Made by a program: the position numbers and the translations under genes. Below the pieces are notes generated by a model, which was given only the letters and a program-made list of their open reading frames with translations, was not told where the DNA came from and did no database searches. Below are positions 49,754-58,625 of a stretch of 64,000 bases of DNA, piece by piece. Within the stretch, counting starts at the first letter, position 1; each line of letters starts with the position of its first letter. The stretch is from Planotetraspora mira (GTDB lineage: Bacteria; Actinomycetota; Actinomycetes; Streptosporangiales; Streptosporangiaceae). Location: contig NZ_BOOO01000048.1 of the NCBI RefSeq assembly GCF_016863275.1, positions 33,034-97,033 of the forward strand, written 5' to 3'.

Positions 49754-50338
49754 TTACGTCGCCGGGTCCTGCCGCAGTCCGGTGAGCAATAGCGTGATCA
49801 TGCGCCGGGTGTAGTCGATGTGCGCCGGGCCGGGCGTGCACAGGTGTGCGACCGCGCGGAGGAGATCCATCGCGCTCGCCCCGCCCTCCATCGCCCCCGT
49901 GACTCGCGCGCCCTGCAAAAGCTCGTCAAGTGTCGGCTCCAGCCGTTCCAGCAGTTGTGCGCCGAGTCCGGCGAAGGTCGCTTCGCCCGACTGCAGCGCC
50001 GCTGCGAGACCATGTTTTGTGAGGACGAACGCGCAATAACGGTCGAGCCACAGTGTGAGGGCATCCATCGGCGTGTGCGCCGCGGCGAGTTCCTGGGCCG
50101 TTTCGACGCACTCGTCGACGTCATGCTGCAGTACTGCGAGTACGAGATCGGTCCGCTTGGGGAAGTGGCGGTACAGGGTCGCGACTCCGACCCCGGCCTC
50201 CAGGGCTATGTCCTTCACGTGCGCGTCGACGCCGTCGCGGGCGAATACGGTGCGGGCGCCCTCGACGAGCGCCTCGACGTTGCGGCGGGCGTCCGCACGA
50301 AGGGGCGTCTGCGGCACCGCGTCGTTCCTGCTGGTCAT
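49754..50338 (-). CDS. TetR/AcrR family transcriptional regulator
   Basis: 194 residues from MTSRNDAVPQTPL (ATG 50338, AGAGG upstream). HTH: VFARDGVDAHVKDIALEAGV and GVATLYRHFPKRTDLVLAVL. The C-terminal domain (SetR-like, VTGAMEGGASAMDLLRAVAH) matches TetR proteins divergent from hydrolases and reductases. Two copies of its probable operator lie in the promoter region shared with the divergent hydrolase. Confidence 0.88.
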   Translation of the reverse strand: MTSRNDAVPQTPLRADARRNVEALVEGARTVFARDGVDAHVKDIALEAGVGVATLYRHFPKRTDLVLAVLQHDVDECVETAQELAAAHTPMDALTLWLDRYCAFVLTKHGLAAALQSGEATFAGLGAQLLERLEPTLDELLQGARVTGAMEGGASAMDLLRAVAHLCTPGPAHIDYTRRMITLLLTGLRQDPAT

Positions 50339-50359
50339 GGGCACCTCTTTTCGCCAAAC

Positions 50360-50408
50360 GGAATCTGATTCCATATAGTAGCGAAGGTGGCAACCGGAAT
50401 CCGATTCC
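50360..50408. promoter_or_regulatory. Duplicated TetR operator GGAATCnGATTCC
   Basis: GGAATCTGATTCC (50360-50372) and GGAATCCGATTCC (50396-50408), each a perfect inverted repeat with a 1-base centre, 36 bp apart. The following bases (CATATAGT, CATTTAGT) are also repeated. They lie between the divergent TetR and hydrolase genes and should block both promoters. Confidence 0.7.
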
Positions 50409-50432
50409 ATTTAGTCGACCAGGGGACAGCGA

Positions 50433-51428
50433 ATGACTGACGACACCACCGCGCACGACGACCTCTGGGACGGCGCCGACGCGCTCCTCGGCCGGGCACG
50501 CACGATTCCGGTCGCCGACTCGACGCCCTTCCTGTCGGTGAGCACGGTCGTGCTCCCGGCACCCGGACGCCCCACCCCGCTGCAGGTCCGCGTCTCCGCA
50601 CCCACCTCGGGAGACCGGTTGCCGATCGTGCTGCTATCCCACGGCGGAGGGTTCACGAACTACGTCTCCTCGAACCGCGGACTTGCGCCGCTGTCGGACT
50701 TCTGGGCGGCCCACGGGTTCGTGGTCGTGCAGCCCACCCACCTCAGCTCGAAGTCCCTGGGGCTGCCGCGGACCGCGCCCGACGCACGCGCGTACTGGGA
50801 GTCGCGCGTACAGGACCTCACCGCCATCCTGGACCACTTCGACCTCGTCGAGGCCGCCGTACCGGAGCTCGCCGGGCGCGTCGACCCCGGCCGGGTCGCC
50901 GTCGCCGGGCACTCGATGGGCGGGCAGACGGCGAGCATGCTCCTCGGCGCACGCGTGGTGGAGGACGGCGACACCGTCCGCGCGTTCGACGACCGGGTCA
51001 AAGCGGGCGTCCTCCTCGCATCGACGGGCGCCGGGGACGATCACCTCACGGACATGGCGAAGCGGTTCACCGCACTGCGGACGGCCGGGTTCGAGGAAAT
51101 GACGACGCCCACGCTCGTGATCGTCGGCGACCAGGACGACTCGCCCGAGCTCACCGACCGCGGGCCGGACTACCACGCCGACGCCTACCACCAGGCACCC
51201 GGACCGAAGTCGCTGCTCACCCTGCACGGGGGCGAGCACATGCTCGGCGGCGTCACCGGCTACGACACCGTTGAGACCACCGACGAGGACCCGGAACGCG
51301 TGGCCGTGATCCAGCGGATGAGCTGGGCATTCCTGCGCGACGCCCTCACGTCCGACACCTCGGCGTGGCCGGCGGCAACGGCCGCGTTCGCGCGCCTCGA
51401 CGCGATCGGTCGGCTGGAGAGCAAGTGA
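50433..51428 (+). CDS. Alpha/beta hydrolase (chlorophyllase/PAF-acetylhydrolase-like)
   Basis: 331 residues. The oxyanion region is PIVLLSHGGGFTNYVSS, the nucleophile elbow VAVAGHSMGGQTAS, the acid probably in VIVGDQDDSPELTD and the catalytic His in TLHGGEHMLGG. No signal peptide, so cytoplasmic. The substrate is unknown. Controlled by the divergent TetR through the duplicated operator. Confidence 0.85.
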   Translation: MTDDTTAHDDLWDGADALLGRARTIPVADSTPFLSVSTVVLPAPGRPTPLQVRVSAPTSGDRLPIVLLSHGGGFTNYVSSNRGLAPLSDFWAAHGFVVVQPTHLSSKSLGLPRTAPDARAYWESRVQDLTAILDHFDLVEAAVPELAGRVDPGRVAVAGHSMGGQTASMLLGARVVEDGDTVRAFDDRVKAGVLLASTGAGDDHLTDMAKRFTALRTAGFEEMTTPTLVIVGDQDDSPELTDRGPDYHADAYHQAPGPKSLLTLHGGEHMLGGVTGYDTVETTDEDPERVAVIQRMSWAFLRDALTSDTSAWPAATAAFARLDAIGRLESK

Positions 51429-51739
51429 CCACCACACCGTGCTCTCAGCGACGCCACCTGACTGCCCTACGCGACGATGGGGCCAGCCAGCCGGCGCTAG
51501 GCAGGGTCACACGGCTGTGACCATCCGTCGCCAGAACGGCTGCGCTCAACACTTCAACCCCACACAGGTCTTGAGCGCGGCGCTACCTGACAGGCGTCGC
51601 AGTGGTGAGGGTCGACCTCCGCTTCAGGCCTGGGTCAGGCCCTGTGGCGAGCTCACCAGTAAGTATCGGAGGCCTACCGTCGCGGCTTAGCGCTGATACT
51701 CGCCAGTAGAGTCCAAGATGCTGGGGTGGGACCGGTTCC
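51429..51739. other. 311-bp region without a recognised gene
   Basis: No open frame here has coding character or similarity I recognise. The region separates the plus-strand hydrolase from the convergent methyltransferase. No strong terminator is seen. Confidence 0.3.
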
Positions 51740-52561
51740 TCACGCCGTCGCGGTGAGGAATTGCGTCTGGATCTGAGTGGGGCGATCGGCCACGGTCACT
51801 TCGAAGTGGTTGACCGCTGTCACCTCGTCCGGGTTGTCGATCCGCCAACCGGTCTTTTCGAAGAGTGCCAGCCAGGCGTCGCGGGACTGGATCGTGTGCA
51901 GCGGTCCGGCGCCGCCGAACATGACGTCGTCCACGGTGGAGACGACGAGGTCGGAGTCGAGGTCGGCGGGATGCACTTCGGCGGTGATGGCCAGGGTGCT
52001 CCCTGCCGCCGCGTGGCCGGAGAGCCTGGCCAGGAGTGATGCGACGTCGCCGGGTTCGAGGAACAGAGCGAGGTGTTCGGCGAGGAAGAGGGTCGGTCGG
52101 TGGGCGTCGTGCCCGGCGCGCGCCAGGACCTCGGCGACATCGTCGGTGTGGAAGTCCATGGCGGCCAGGGCGAGGTGCGCGGTGTCGGTGCCCATCACGT
52201 GGAGGCGGCGGGCCTTGTCCGCGACGATGTCGGGCAGATCGAGGTCGAAGAACGTCACGCCGGAGTGCCGGAATCGCAGGGCGCGGTCGTCGTAGCCGGC
52301 GCCGAGATTGACGACCTGGGGGACCCCCGCCGCGATGGCGTCCAGCACGAGCTGGTCGAAGTACGGAGCGCGGGGTGCCAGGAGTGCGAGGGACAAGGAG
52401 ATGGCGCTGGGCTCGCCGCCCGGATCGATCGCCTGCAACCCTTGGACGAGCGCACGCCCGGCGTCGGGGTCGCCCTCGGCGGTGGATGGCCGCTCGAACT
52501 CGGCGCGCCCGAGGGCGCACACCTCACGGATCATTGTCAGCAGCGGATTTTCCCGCGTCAT
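51740..52561 (-). CDS. SAM-dependent methyltransferase, leucine carboxyl methyltransferase (LCM) type
   Basis: 273 residues. Motif I is VVNLGAGYDDRALRF, with acidic VTFFDLDLPDIV, and the later LFLAEHLALFLEPGDVASLL fits the LCM/TIGR00027-type family. These O-methyltransferases act on carboxylates or polyketide-like small molecules. It is transcribed away from MarR on the same strand, 116 bases downstream of it, so co-transcription is possible. Confidence 0.85.
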   Translation of the reverse strand: MTRENPLLTMIREVCALGRAEFERPSTAEGDPDAGRALVQGLQAIDPGGEPSAISLSLALLAPRAPYFDQLVLDAIAAGVPQVVNLGAGYDDRALRFRHSGVTFFDLDLPDIVADKARRLHVMGTDTAHLALAAMDFHTDDVAEVLARAGHDAHRPTLFLAEHLALFLEPGDVASLLARLSGHAAAGSTLAITAEVHPADLDSDLVVSTVDDVMFGGAGPLHTIQSRDAWLALFEKTGWRIDNPDEVTAVNHFEVTVADRPTQIQTQFLTATA

Positions 52562-52677
52562 GATGGGTGCTCCTTCGGTGCTGGACGCGTGCGTCCGGGC
52601 AGGTTCGAGCGCGCGGCGGCGGATGCCGCCACGGCGAGGAATGAGGAATGCGGTCCGACGGGCCCGGGTCGGGCGCG

Positions 52678-53136
52678 TTACGACTCACCCGGGTTCGACA
52701 GACCGGCGGTGATCTTGTCGAGCAGCACCTGGAGGGTGGCCCGCTCCGACTCGGTCAGCGGCGCGAGGATCGATTCGTCCGCCGCGGCCATCGCCTCGTC
52801 GTGCCCGGCTACGAGCGCGATCCCTGCGTCGGTCGCGAAGACGCGCTTGCTGCGTTCGTCGCCGCCCTCGAAGCGGCGCTCAACGAGTTGTCGCGCTTCG
52901 AGCCCGCGCAGGACGCCGGAGACATTCGCCGCGGTCGTACGGGTCGCTCGCGCGATGTCGCGCTGGATGGCGCCGGGATTGGCGGCGAGATGGCTCAGGA
53001 CAAACGCCTGCTGCAAGCTGAGTCCTCGCACTTGGATCCACTCCTGCCCTGCCTGCACCTGGGCCCAATTGATGACCCTGAGGCTTTCAAGGGGACTGGC
53101 GGGAAGGTCTTTCGACTGATCCATACCCCGGACCAT
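52678..53136 (-). CDS. MarR family transcriptional regulator
   Basis: 152 residues from ATG 53136 (AAGGA 11 bases upstream); ATG 53124 is the alternative. The winged HTH is seen as LSLQQAFVLSHLAANPGAIQ, RDIARATRTTAANVSGVLRG and LVERRFEGGDERSKRVFATD. The perfect repeat GTTAAG-TC-CTTAAC lies directly upstream of the start, so it is autoregulated. The downstream methyltransferase is a possible co-regulated gene. Confidence 0.87.
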   Translation of the reverse strand: MVRGMDQSKDLPASPLESLRVINWAQVQAGQEWIQVRGLSLQQAFVLSHLAANPGAIQRDIARATRTTAANVSGVLRGLEARQLVERRFEGGDERSKRVFATDAGIALVAGHDEAMAAADESILAPLTESERATLQVLLDKITAGLSNPGES

Positions 53137-53140
53137 AATC

Positions 53141-53154
53141 GTTAAGTCCTTAAC
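53141..53154. promoter_or_regulatory. MarR operator GTTAAGTCCTTAAC
   Basis: A perfect 6+2+6 inverted repeat five bases upstream of the MarR start; a further TCCTTAA at 53162-53168 may extend the site. MarR-family operators have this form. Confidence 0.6.
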
Positions 53155-53283
53155 AGTCAATTCCTTAAGTGCCTCCATCCATCCTGGCGCTCGGGCAGGC
53201 CGGCCTGGGTCGCACGTAGGGATTTGACCATCGCGGGCATACCTCCTTCGTGCGACTGCGCAGCGTCCCGAAGCGAGCACGCG

Positions 53284-53742
53284 ACCGACACCCACGGGGT
53301 GACGCTGGTCCACTTCGCGCTGTTCGACCTGCTGGGGTTACAGCTGTCGCCCCGCATCCGCGACCTGGGCAAGATCACCCTGTACCGGGCATGGCCACGG
53401 GCACGGGCCGAGGCCGACCACCCCCGCGCCGCGCCGCTGCTGACTCGGCGGCTGAACACCGGTCTGATCACCGAGCACTACGACGACCTGCTCAGGCTGG
53501 CCGGGTCACTGAAGTTCGGCCACGCCACCACATCCCTGCTGGTCGGCAAACTCTCCGCATCCAGCCGGCAGAACGCGCCGGCGGCGGCGCTGAAGGAGTA
53601 CGGCGCGCTGCGCCGCACCATCTACGCCGCCCGCTACCTGGCCGACCCCGCCTACCGGGCGCAAGATCTCCCGCCGGCTCAACAAGGGCGAGTCGCGTAC
53701 GCCCACGAGGGCACCATCCGCGGTCGCCATCTGGAACAGCAG
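53284..53742 (+). mobile_element. Degraded Tn3-family transposase (tnpA) fragment
   Basis: The frame carries a clear Tn3 TnpA segment: THGVTLVHFALFDLLGLQLS, LNTGLITEHYDDLLRLAGSL, KFGHATTSLLVGKLSASSRQ and LRRTIYAARYLADPAYR. Near 53660 an extra G shifts the frame (KISRRLNKGES is in the next frame), a deletion follows, and YAHEGTIRGRHLEQQ returns. The first two thirds of the ~990-residue protein and the C-terminus are missing. I did not find the 38-bp terminal inverted repeats. It is a relic, not an active element. Confidence 0.8.
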
Positions 53743-54089
53743 GGGCCCATCCGGGCAGACGGGCGACGAGGCCCGAAGCACCGGCCACCTGTTAGGCGGG
53801 TAGTGAAATGATCTTGGGGTGGTGGCCGGCCTGGTCGGGGCCGGGAGCAGATGCGATCACGATTCGGTTGTTCACTCGCGTTGATCTATCCGCAGCGGAA
53901 AGATGACGTTATGTCACCGCGTGGAGCGAGGTGGGCCGGTGGGGTTGTGGCTGTTGTGGCCGTGGCCGGCCTGGTGGGCGCGCAGCCGTGCGCCAGGCCT
54001 GGGAATGGGCGGCTCCCATTAAGGCGTAGCCGACAATTCCGATACCCAGGGTGGGGCAGGGAACTCGTCGTCATGTGAAAGGCCCGTCA
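53743..54089. other. 347-bp region between the Tn3 relic and the catabolic operon
   Basis: No gene is recognised with confidence. A short plus-strand frame from ATG 53911 begins MSPRGARWAGGVVAVVAVAG with the look of a signal peptide, but then runs into sequence of no coding character, so it may be the 5' stump of a secreted protein gene. Confidence 0.3.
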
Positions 54090-55325
54090 CTATCTCTGCT
54101 CCTGAGTCAGGACGTTTCGGGTCCGGTCCCCGATCCAGGCCGCTTCGAGGATCGCGGTCAGGCTGGCGGTGTCGGTCGGGCCTGGATGGTTCTGGATCAA
54201 GCGGGTGACGCCACTGGCCATCTCCGCGAAGCGCGGGAGGTCGGCGCGTGCCACGCCGATGTCCGCCAAGGTGGTAGGGATGCCGATGTCGGCAAGGAGC
54301 CCGTCGAGCCAGGTGAGGAACGTATCTGCGGCCTCGGCATCCGAGGCGTCGGTCACGTCGAGCCCGCACACCCCGGCGAGGATGGTCAACCGGTCGCCGA
54401 TGGCATCCCTGGCCGCGTCCAGCGCGTAAGGCAGCAGCAGCCCGACGCCCAGGCCGTGCGGTGTGTGGGTGGCTGCGCCGATGGGGTACTGGAGGGCGTG
54501 CGGAGCCGCGTTGCCTGCGTGGGAAAACGCGAGCCCGGCTAGCATGGACCCATAGGACATGTCCGCGCGCGCGTCCTTGTCGCCTCCGTCCCTGACGACA
54601 CGGGGCAAGCTGCGGGCGATCCGCTCCGCGGCCAGGAGCGCGTAGTGATCGGTGATCGGGTTGCGGCCGAGGAAGACCTGCTCCACCGGGTCGCGCGGTC
54701 CGTGGGCCCGGGGTCGCGCGGTGTAGCTCTCCACCGCGTGACAAAACGCGTCGATGCCGGAGTGGGCAGTGACGGTCGCAGGGCAGGTGTAGGTGAGCTC
54801 GGGGTCGACGATGGCGAAGTCGGGCACGATGTGGACGCTGGAGACCCCCACCTTCAGCTCGCGGTCCGGGTCGGTCAACACCGAGACGGGCGTGAGCTCG
54901 GAGCCGGTGCCTGACGTCGTCGGGACCGCGACGAGAGGAATCGTCGGCCCCGGCACCTTCGACTCGCCGTAGAAGTCGCGCGGCGTCCCACCGTGGCGCC
55001 GGATGACGCCGACGATTTTGGCGAGGTCGATCACCGTGCCACCCCCGATGGCGAGGATTACGTCGGCGTCCACCTCTGCGGCGACCGAGACGGCCAGGGC
55101 GACATCGGCGAGTGGCACGTCCGGAGTCGCGTCGGCAAACACCCCGACGACTTCGACCTTCTCCCGCACGGCGGCCACGATCTCGGCCACGCCCGGCTGC
55201 CCCAGAAGAACCCGGTCGGTCACGATGAGGACTCGCGAGCCACACTCGGCCACCACTCGTGGGATGTTCTGCGCGACCCCTTCGCCCACTATCAGCTGGC
55301 GTGGTCCGCGGACGGTCTCAAGCAT
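54090..55325 (-). CDS. Iron-type alcohol dehydrogenase (maleylacetate-reductase/4-hydroxybutyrate-dehydrogenase-like)
   Basis: 411 residues; GAGAGG precedes ATG 55325. NAD binding: AIGGGTVIDLAKIVG; PTTSGTGSELTPVSV; metal ligands in SGIDAFCHAVESYT, AFSHAGNAAPHALQYP and ATHTPHGLGVG. Family members oxidise alcohols or reduce maleylacetate; some are 4-hydroxybutyrate dehydrogenases. As the last gene of the operon with a succinate-semialdehyde-type enzyme, it would produce that enzyme's aldehyde substrate. This role is inferred. Confidence 0.85.
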   Translation of the reverse strand: MLETVRGPRQLIVGEGVAQNIPRVVAECGSRVLIVTDRVLLGQPGVAEIVAAVREKVEVVGVFADATPDVPLADVALAVSVAAEVDADVILAIGGGTVIDLAKIVGVIRRHGGTPRDFYGESKVPGPTIPLVAVPTTSGTGSELTPVSVLTDPDRELKVGVSSVHIVPDFAIVDPELTYTCPATVTAHSGIDAFCHAVESYTARPRAHGPRDPVEQVFLGRNPITDHYALLAAERIARSLPRVVRDGGDKDARADMSYGSMLAGLAFSHAGNAAPHALQYPIGAATHTPHGLGVGLLLPYALDAARDAIGDRLTILAGVCGLDVTDASDAEAADTFLTWLDGLLADIGIPTTLADIGVARADLPRFAEMASGVTRLIQNHPGPTDTASLTAILEAAWIGDRTRNVLTQEQR

Positions 55326-55326
55326 G

Positions 55327-55816
55327 TCAGTGCCTCTCTAGAACGTCGGCGGTGATTTGCTGGGCGGACGTCCAGGTCACCTGCGAGACCGGGACGGCGT
55401 CGGCAAGGTTGGCTGCCGGGTGGCGCAGGCGCGCGCCGGGCTCCCAGACTCGGTCGTGCCCGGGCGCCCTCGGGTCCATCGCGATGAAGACGTCGCCCCT
55501 TGGTGGGCGGGTCAGTCGGGTCGAGGGTTCCGCGGACATCGTCGCCAAGGGCGGTACGAGTCAAGGTCGCGACCAGCACCTCGATCATGAGCCCGAGGGC
55601 GTAGCCTTTGGGACCGCCGAAAGGGCTGATCGCCCCATCCACCGCCGCGGCCGCGTCTGTGGCGCGCACACCGGCGGAGTCGACGGCGTCCCCGGGTGCC
55701 AGCGGATTCGTGCCGACCATGGCCCGGGTCCCGTCCCACGGGTGGAGGCCGGTCAGGTCATGTGTGCACAGGGCGCGGTGATCCTCGGCGGGCACCCGGA
55801 GCAGCAGGCCGGTCAC
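55327..55816 (-). pseudogene. Ldh-family (malate/L-lactate dehydrogenase-like) oxidoreductase, internally deleted and frameshifted
   Basis: The frame begins at a GTG overlapping the SSADH stop and shows LLRVPAEDHRALC (a typical Ldh N-terminus), then jumps to MVGTNPLAPGDAVDSAGVRA and ISPFGGPKGYALGLMIEVLV, the C-terminal half of the family. About 130-150 codons between are missing. At 55496-55499 a run of C (G on the coding strand) is one base too long; past it the correct continuation DVFIAMDPRAP is in the next frame and ends at 55327. A sequencing error could explain the second defect but not the deletion. Confidence 0.7.
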
Positions 55817-57273
55817 GGTAGGTCGATCGCCGCGTAGGTGACGTCGAGGTACTCAAGGATGCCCTCGTGCGACCCCTCCTTGCCGATCCCGGACTGCTTC
55901 ACGCCTCCGAACGGAGCTGACGGGTCCGAGATCAGGCCACGGTTGATGCCGACCATCCCCGTCTCTAGCCCCTCGGTGAACCGGAGCGCCCGCTGGAGGT
56001 CACGGGTGAAGACGTATCCGACCAGGCCGTGCTCGGTGTCGTTGGCCTTCGCCATCACCTCGTCGTCGGACGTGAACGAGATGATCGGCGCCACCGGGCC
56101 GAAGATTTCCACCTCCAGCATCCGCGCGTCTTCGGGCACGTCGACGAGGACCGTAGGCGGGTAGAAGTGGCCCGGCCCATCCGGACGCTCGCCGCCCACC
56201 AAGACACGGGCGCCGCGATTGACCGCGTCGGCGACGAGCTCGTCGATCTTGGTGACCGAGGCCTCGTCGATCAACGCCCCGACGTCCACGCCGTCGTCGA
56301 GACCATGGCCCACCGAGAGCGCGCCCATCCGCTTGGCGAAGCGCGCCGTGAACTCCTCGCGCACCGGCTCCTCGACGTAGATTCGGTTGGCCGCGATGCA
56401 GGACTCCCCGATGTTGCGCATCTTGGCCACCATGGCACCGTCGAGCGCGACGTCCAGGTCCGCGTCGGCACACACGATCAAGGCCGCGTTGCCGCCCAGT
56501 TCCATGGAGGTGCGCAGCACGTTGTCCGCCGCCTGTCGTAGCAGCACGCGCCCGACCTCGGTCGACCCGGTGAACGAAAGCTTGCGGGTCCGACGGTCGG
56601 CTAGCAGTGCTGAGACCACCTCGCCGGCACGCTTGGTTGTCACGACGTTGACGACGCCCGGGGGAACGCCGACCTCCTCCATGATGCGGGCCAGGAACAG
56701 CATGGTGAGTGGCGTCTGGGCTGCTGGCTTGGTGATCGTCGTGCAGCCCGCCGCCAGCGCAGGAGCGATCTTGCGGGCACCCATGGCCAACGGAAAGTTC
56801 CAGGGCGTCACGAAGACGCACGGTCCGACCGGCTTCGGCACGGTGAGGATGCGATATCCACCAGCGGGAGCGGTGTTGTAGCGCCCCTCGACGCGCACCG
56901 CCTCCTCGGCGAACCAACGGAAAAACTCGGCGCCGTAGGCCACCTCTCCCCGAGCCTCGGCGAGCGGCTTGCCCATCTCGAGCGTTATCAGCCGGGCGAC
57001 CTCCTCGGATCGCTCAGTCAGTGCCCGGTACGTCGCGTTCAACAACTCTGACCGTTTTCTCGGCGGGGTCGCCGCCCACTCCGCCATTGCCTTGCTCGCC
57101 ACGTCCAGAGCGGCGAGCCCGTCAACGACGTCGGCGTCCGCCACCTCGGCGATGGTCTTGCCGGTGGCCGGGTCCTCGACGACAAAGGTGGCTCCGCTGG
57201 CGGCGTCGCGCCAGGCGTCGCCAATCCGGAGCCGCCGGTGCTCGGGGGCCAGGACGTTCATCGGGTCACTCAT
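55813..57273 (-). CDS. gabD: Aldehyde dehydrogenase, succinate-semialdehyde dehydrogenase type
   Basis: 486 residues from MSDPMNVLAPEHRR (ATG 57273, AGGAGG upstream). The catalytic Cys is in MRNIGESCIAANRIYV, the general-base Glu in TSMELGGNAALIV, the cofactor region in CVFVTPWNFPLAMGARK and SFTGSTEVGRVLL, and the C-terminus ends PFGGVKQSGIGKEG. The overall pattern is GabD-like. It would oxidise succinate semialdehyde or a similar aldehyde with NAD(P). It lies in an operon with an ABC importer and an iron-type alcohol dehydrogenase. Confidence 0.87.
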   Translation of the reverse strand: MSDPMNVLAPEHRRLRIGDAWRDAASGATFVVEDPATGKTIAEVADADVVDGLAALDVASKAMAEWAATPPRKRSELLNATYRALTERSEEVARLITLEMGKPLAEARGEVAYGAEFFRWFAEEAVRVEGRYNTAPAGGYRILTVPKPVGPCVFVTPWNFPLAMGARKIAPALAAGCTTITKPAAQTPLTMLFLARIMEEVGVPPGVVNVVTTKRAGEVVSALLADRRTRKLSFTGSTEVGRVLLRQAADNVLRTSMELGGNAALIVCADADLDVALDGAMVAKMRNIGESCIAANRIYVEEPVREEFTARFAKRMGALSVGHGLDDGVDVGALIDEASVTKIDELVADAVNRGARVLVGGERPDGPGHFYPPTVLVDVPEDARMLEVEIFGPVAPIISFTSDDEVMAKANDTEHGLVGYVFTRDLQRALRFTEGLETGMVGINRGLISDPSAPFGGVKQSGIGKEGSHEGILEYLDVTYAAIDLP

Positions 57274-57349
57274 TGCGTCGCCTCCTGTGATGTCCTTGGT
57301 GATGTCCAGCGTGACCTCAGCGATCGCGCCACGCGCGTTGACGAACGGG

Positions 57350-57526
57350 TCACACGACCTCGTCGGGGTCGAGGTTGCCGAGCGGGGCGAACGTGGCCTT
57401 GGCCCTGGCTGCAGGGCGACGCCCCGCGCCACCGATCGCCTTCTCGGGCCATGGCTGCTTCAGCGTCGTCAGGCCGCGCTCACCGGTGATGGTCCGCCGA
57501 GGCTCGATTGCCACGTGCGGGCGCAT
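57350..57526 (-). CDS. Short hypothetical ORF of 58 residues within the operon
   Basis: It begins MRPHVAIEPRRTITGERG and ends FAPLGNLDPDEVV. No family recognised. It lies in the 22-base-spaced position after the ATPase gene and before the dehydrogenase, without a good ribosome site. It is rich in Arg and Pro and could be the tail of a lost gene, for instance a dehydrogenase in the same pathway. Status unproven. Confidence 0.35.
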   Translation of the reverse strand: MRPHVAIEPRRTITGERGLTTLKQPWPEKAIGGAGRRPAARAKATFAPLGNLDPDEVV

Positions 57527-57548
57527 GTTGACGTCGCGGCCTGCGCGG

Positions 57549-58625
57549 TTACCTCCCGGCCTCGGACAGCGCCAGCCCGGTGCCCGCATCGAACAGGTGC
57601 GCACGGTCCAGGTCGACCGTGACAAGCAGCCGCTCGCCCGGCGTACCGGTGACGGTGGGTCGTGCCTTGACCTTGAGGATCTCCGTCCCCACTCTGACGT
57701 CGACCACCGTTCGGTCACCGAGTGGCTCAAGGCCGTAGAGCTCACCCGACAACGACGCGTTCCCACGCTGCTCGACGGACAGGTCCTCCGCGCGCAGGCC
57801 CAGCAGCAGCGGACGACCGTCCTCAGCCGTGGTCCAGCGGGGCCGCGGCAGCGTCCAGCCTTCCGCCCCGACCAGACGATCTCCCTCGGCGTGGCAGGCG
57901 AGCAGGCTGATCGACGGGCTCCCGACGAATCCCGCGACCCACTGGTTGGCTGGACGCTCGTACACCTCGGTCGGCGTTCCGACCTGTTGCACCTTCCCCT
58001 CCTTGAGGACCGCGACCTGGTCGGCCATGGACAGGGCCTCGACCTGGTCGTTGGTCACGTAGACGAAGGTTGCTCCGAGGCTCCGGTGGATGCGGGTGAG
58101 CTCGGTGCGCATCTCGACGCGGAGCTTGAGGTCGAGGTTCGTCAGCGGCTCGTCCATGAGAAACGCGCGCGGGCGACGGACCAGCGCCCGGGCCAGGGCG
58201 ACACGCTGCATCTCACCGCCCGACAACTGCGCCGGACGACGCTGCAGCAGATGTTCGATGTGCAGCAGGCTCGACATCTGCTCGACGGCAGCGGCGATCT
58301 CGCTCGAAGAACAGCGGCGTGCCCGCAGCGGCGAAGCGATGTTCTCGTACGCCGTGTGTCGCGGGTAGAGGGCGTAGTTCTGGAAGACCATGGCCAGGTC
58401 GCGTGCGGCCGGGGCGTCACCGGTCGCGTCCCTCCCGTCCAGATGCACCGACCCGGCGTCAAGCTTCTCAAGGCCGGCGATCGCTCGCAGGGTCGTCGTC
58501 TTGCCTGCCCCGGAGGGTCCGAGCACGACGAAGAACGAGCCGTCCGGCACGTCCAGCGTCACCCCGTCCAGGGCCTGGACTTTATCGAAGGACTTGGACA
58601 GCCCGTGCACTGCCACGGTTCCCAT
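57549..58625 (-). CDS. ABC transporter ATPase (MalK/UgpC type), H-loop His replaced by Asn
   Basis: 358 residues. Walker A GPSGAGKTTTLRAIAG, signature LSGGEMQRVALARALV and Walker B RAFLMDEPLTNLDLK are intact. The switch region reads YVTNDQVEALSMADQ: codon AAC (Asn) replaces the usual His of VTHDQ. The second ATPase of the operon has the normal His. The C-terminal TOBE domain is present. With two different ATPases the importer should be an asymmetric heterodimer, as in the glycerol transporter GlpST. Its start shares one base with the stop of the second ATPase (TGATG). Confidence 0.88.
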   Translation of the reverse strand: MGTVAVHGLSKSFDKVQALDGVTLDVPDGSFFVVLGPSGAGKTTTLRAIAGLEKLDAGSVHLDGRDATGDAPAARDLAMVFQNYALYPRHTAYENIASPLRARRCSSSEIAAAVEQMSSLLHIEHLLQRRPAQLSGGEMQRVALARALVRRPRAFLMDEPLTNLDLKLRVEMRTELTRIHRSLGATFVYVTNDQVEALSMADQVAVLKEGKVQQVGTPTEVYERPANQWVAGFVGSPSISLLACHAEGDRLVGAEGWTLPRPRWTTAEDGRPLLLGLRAEDLSVEQRGNASLSGELYGLEPLGDRTVVDVRVGTEILKVKARPTVTGTPGERLLVTVDLDRAHLFDAGTGLALSEAGR

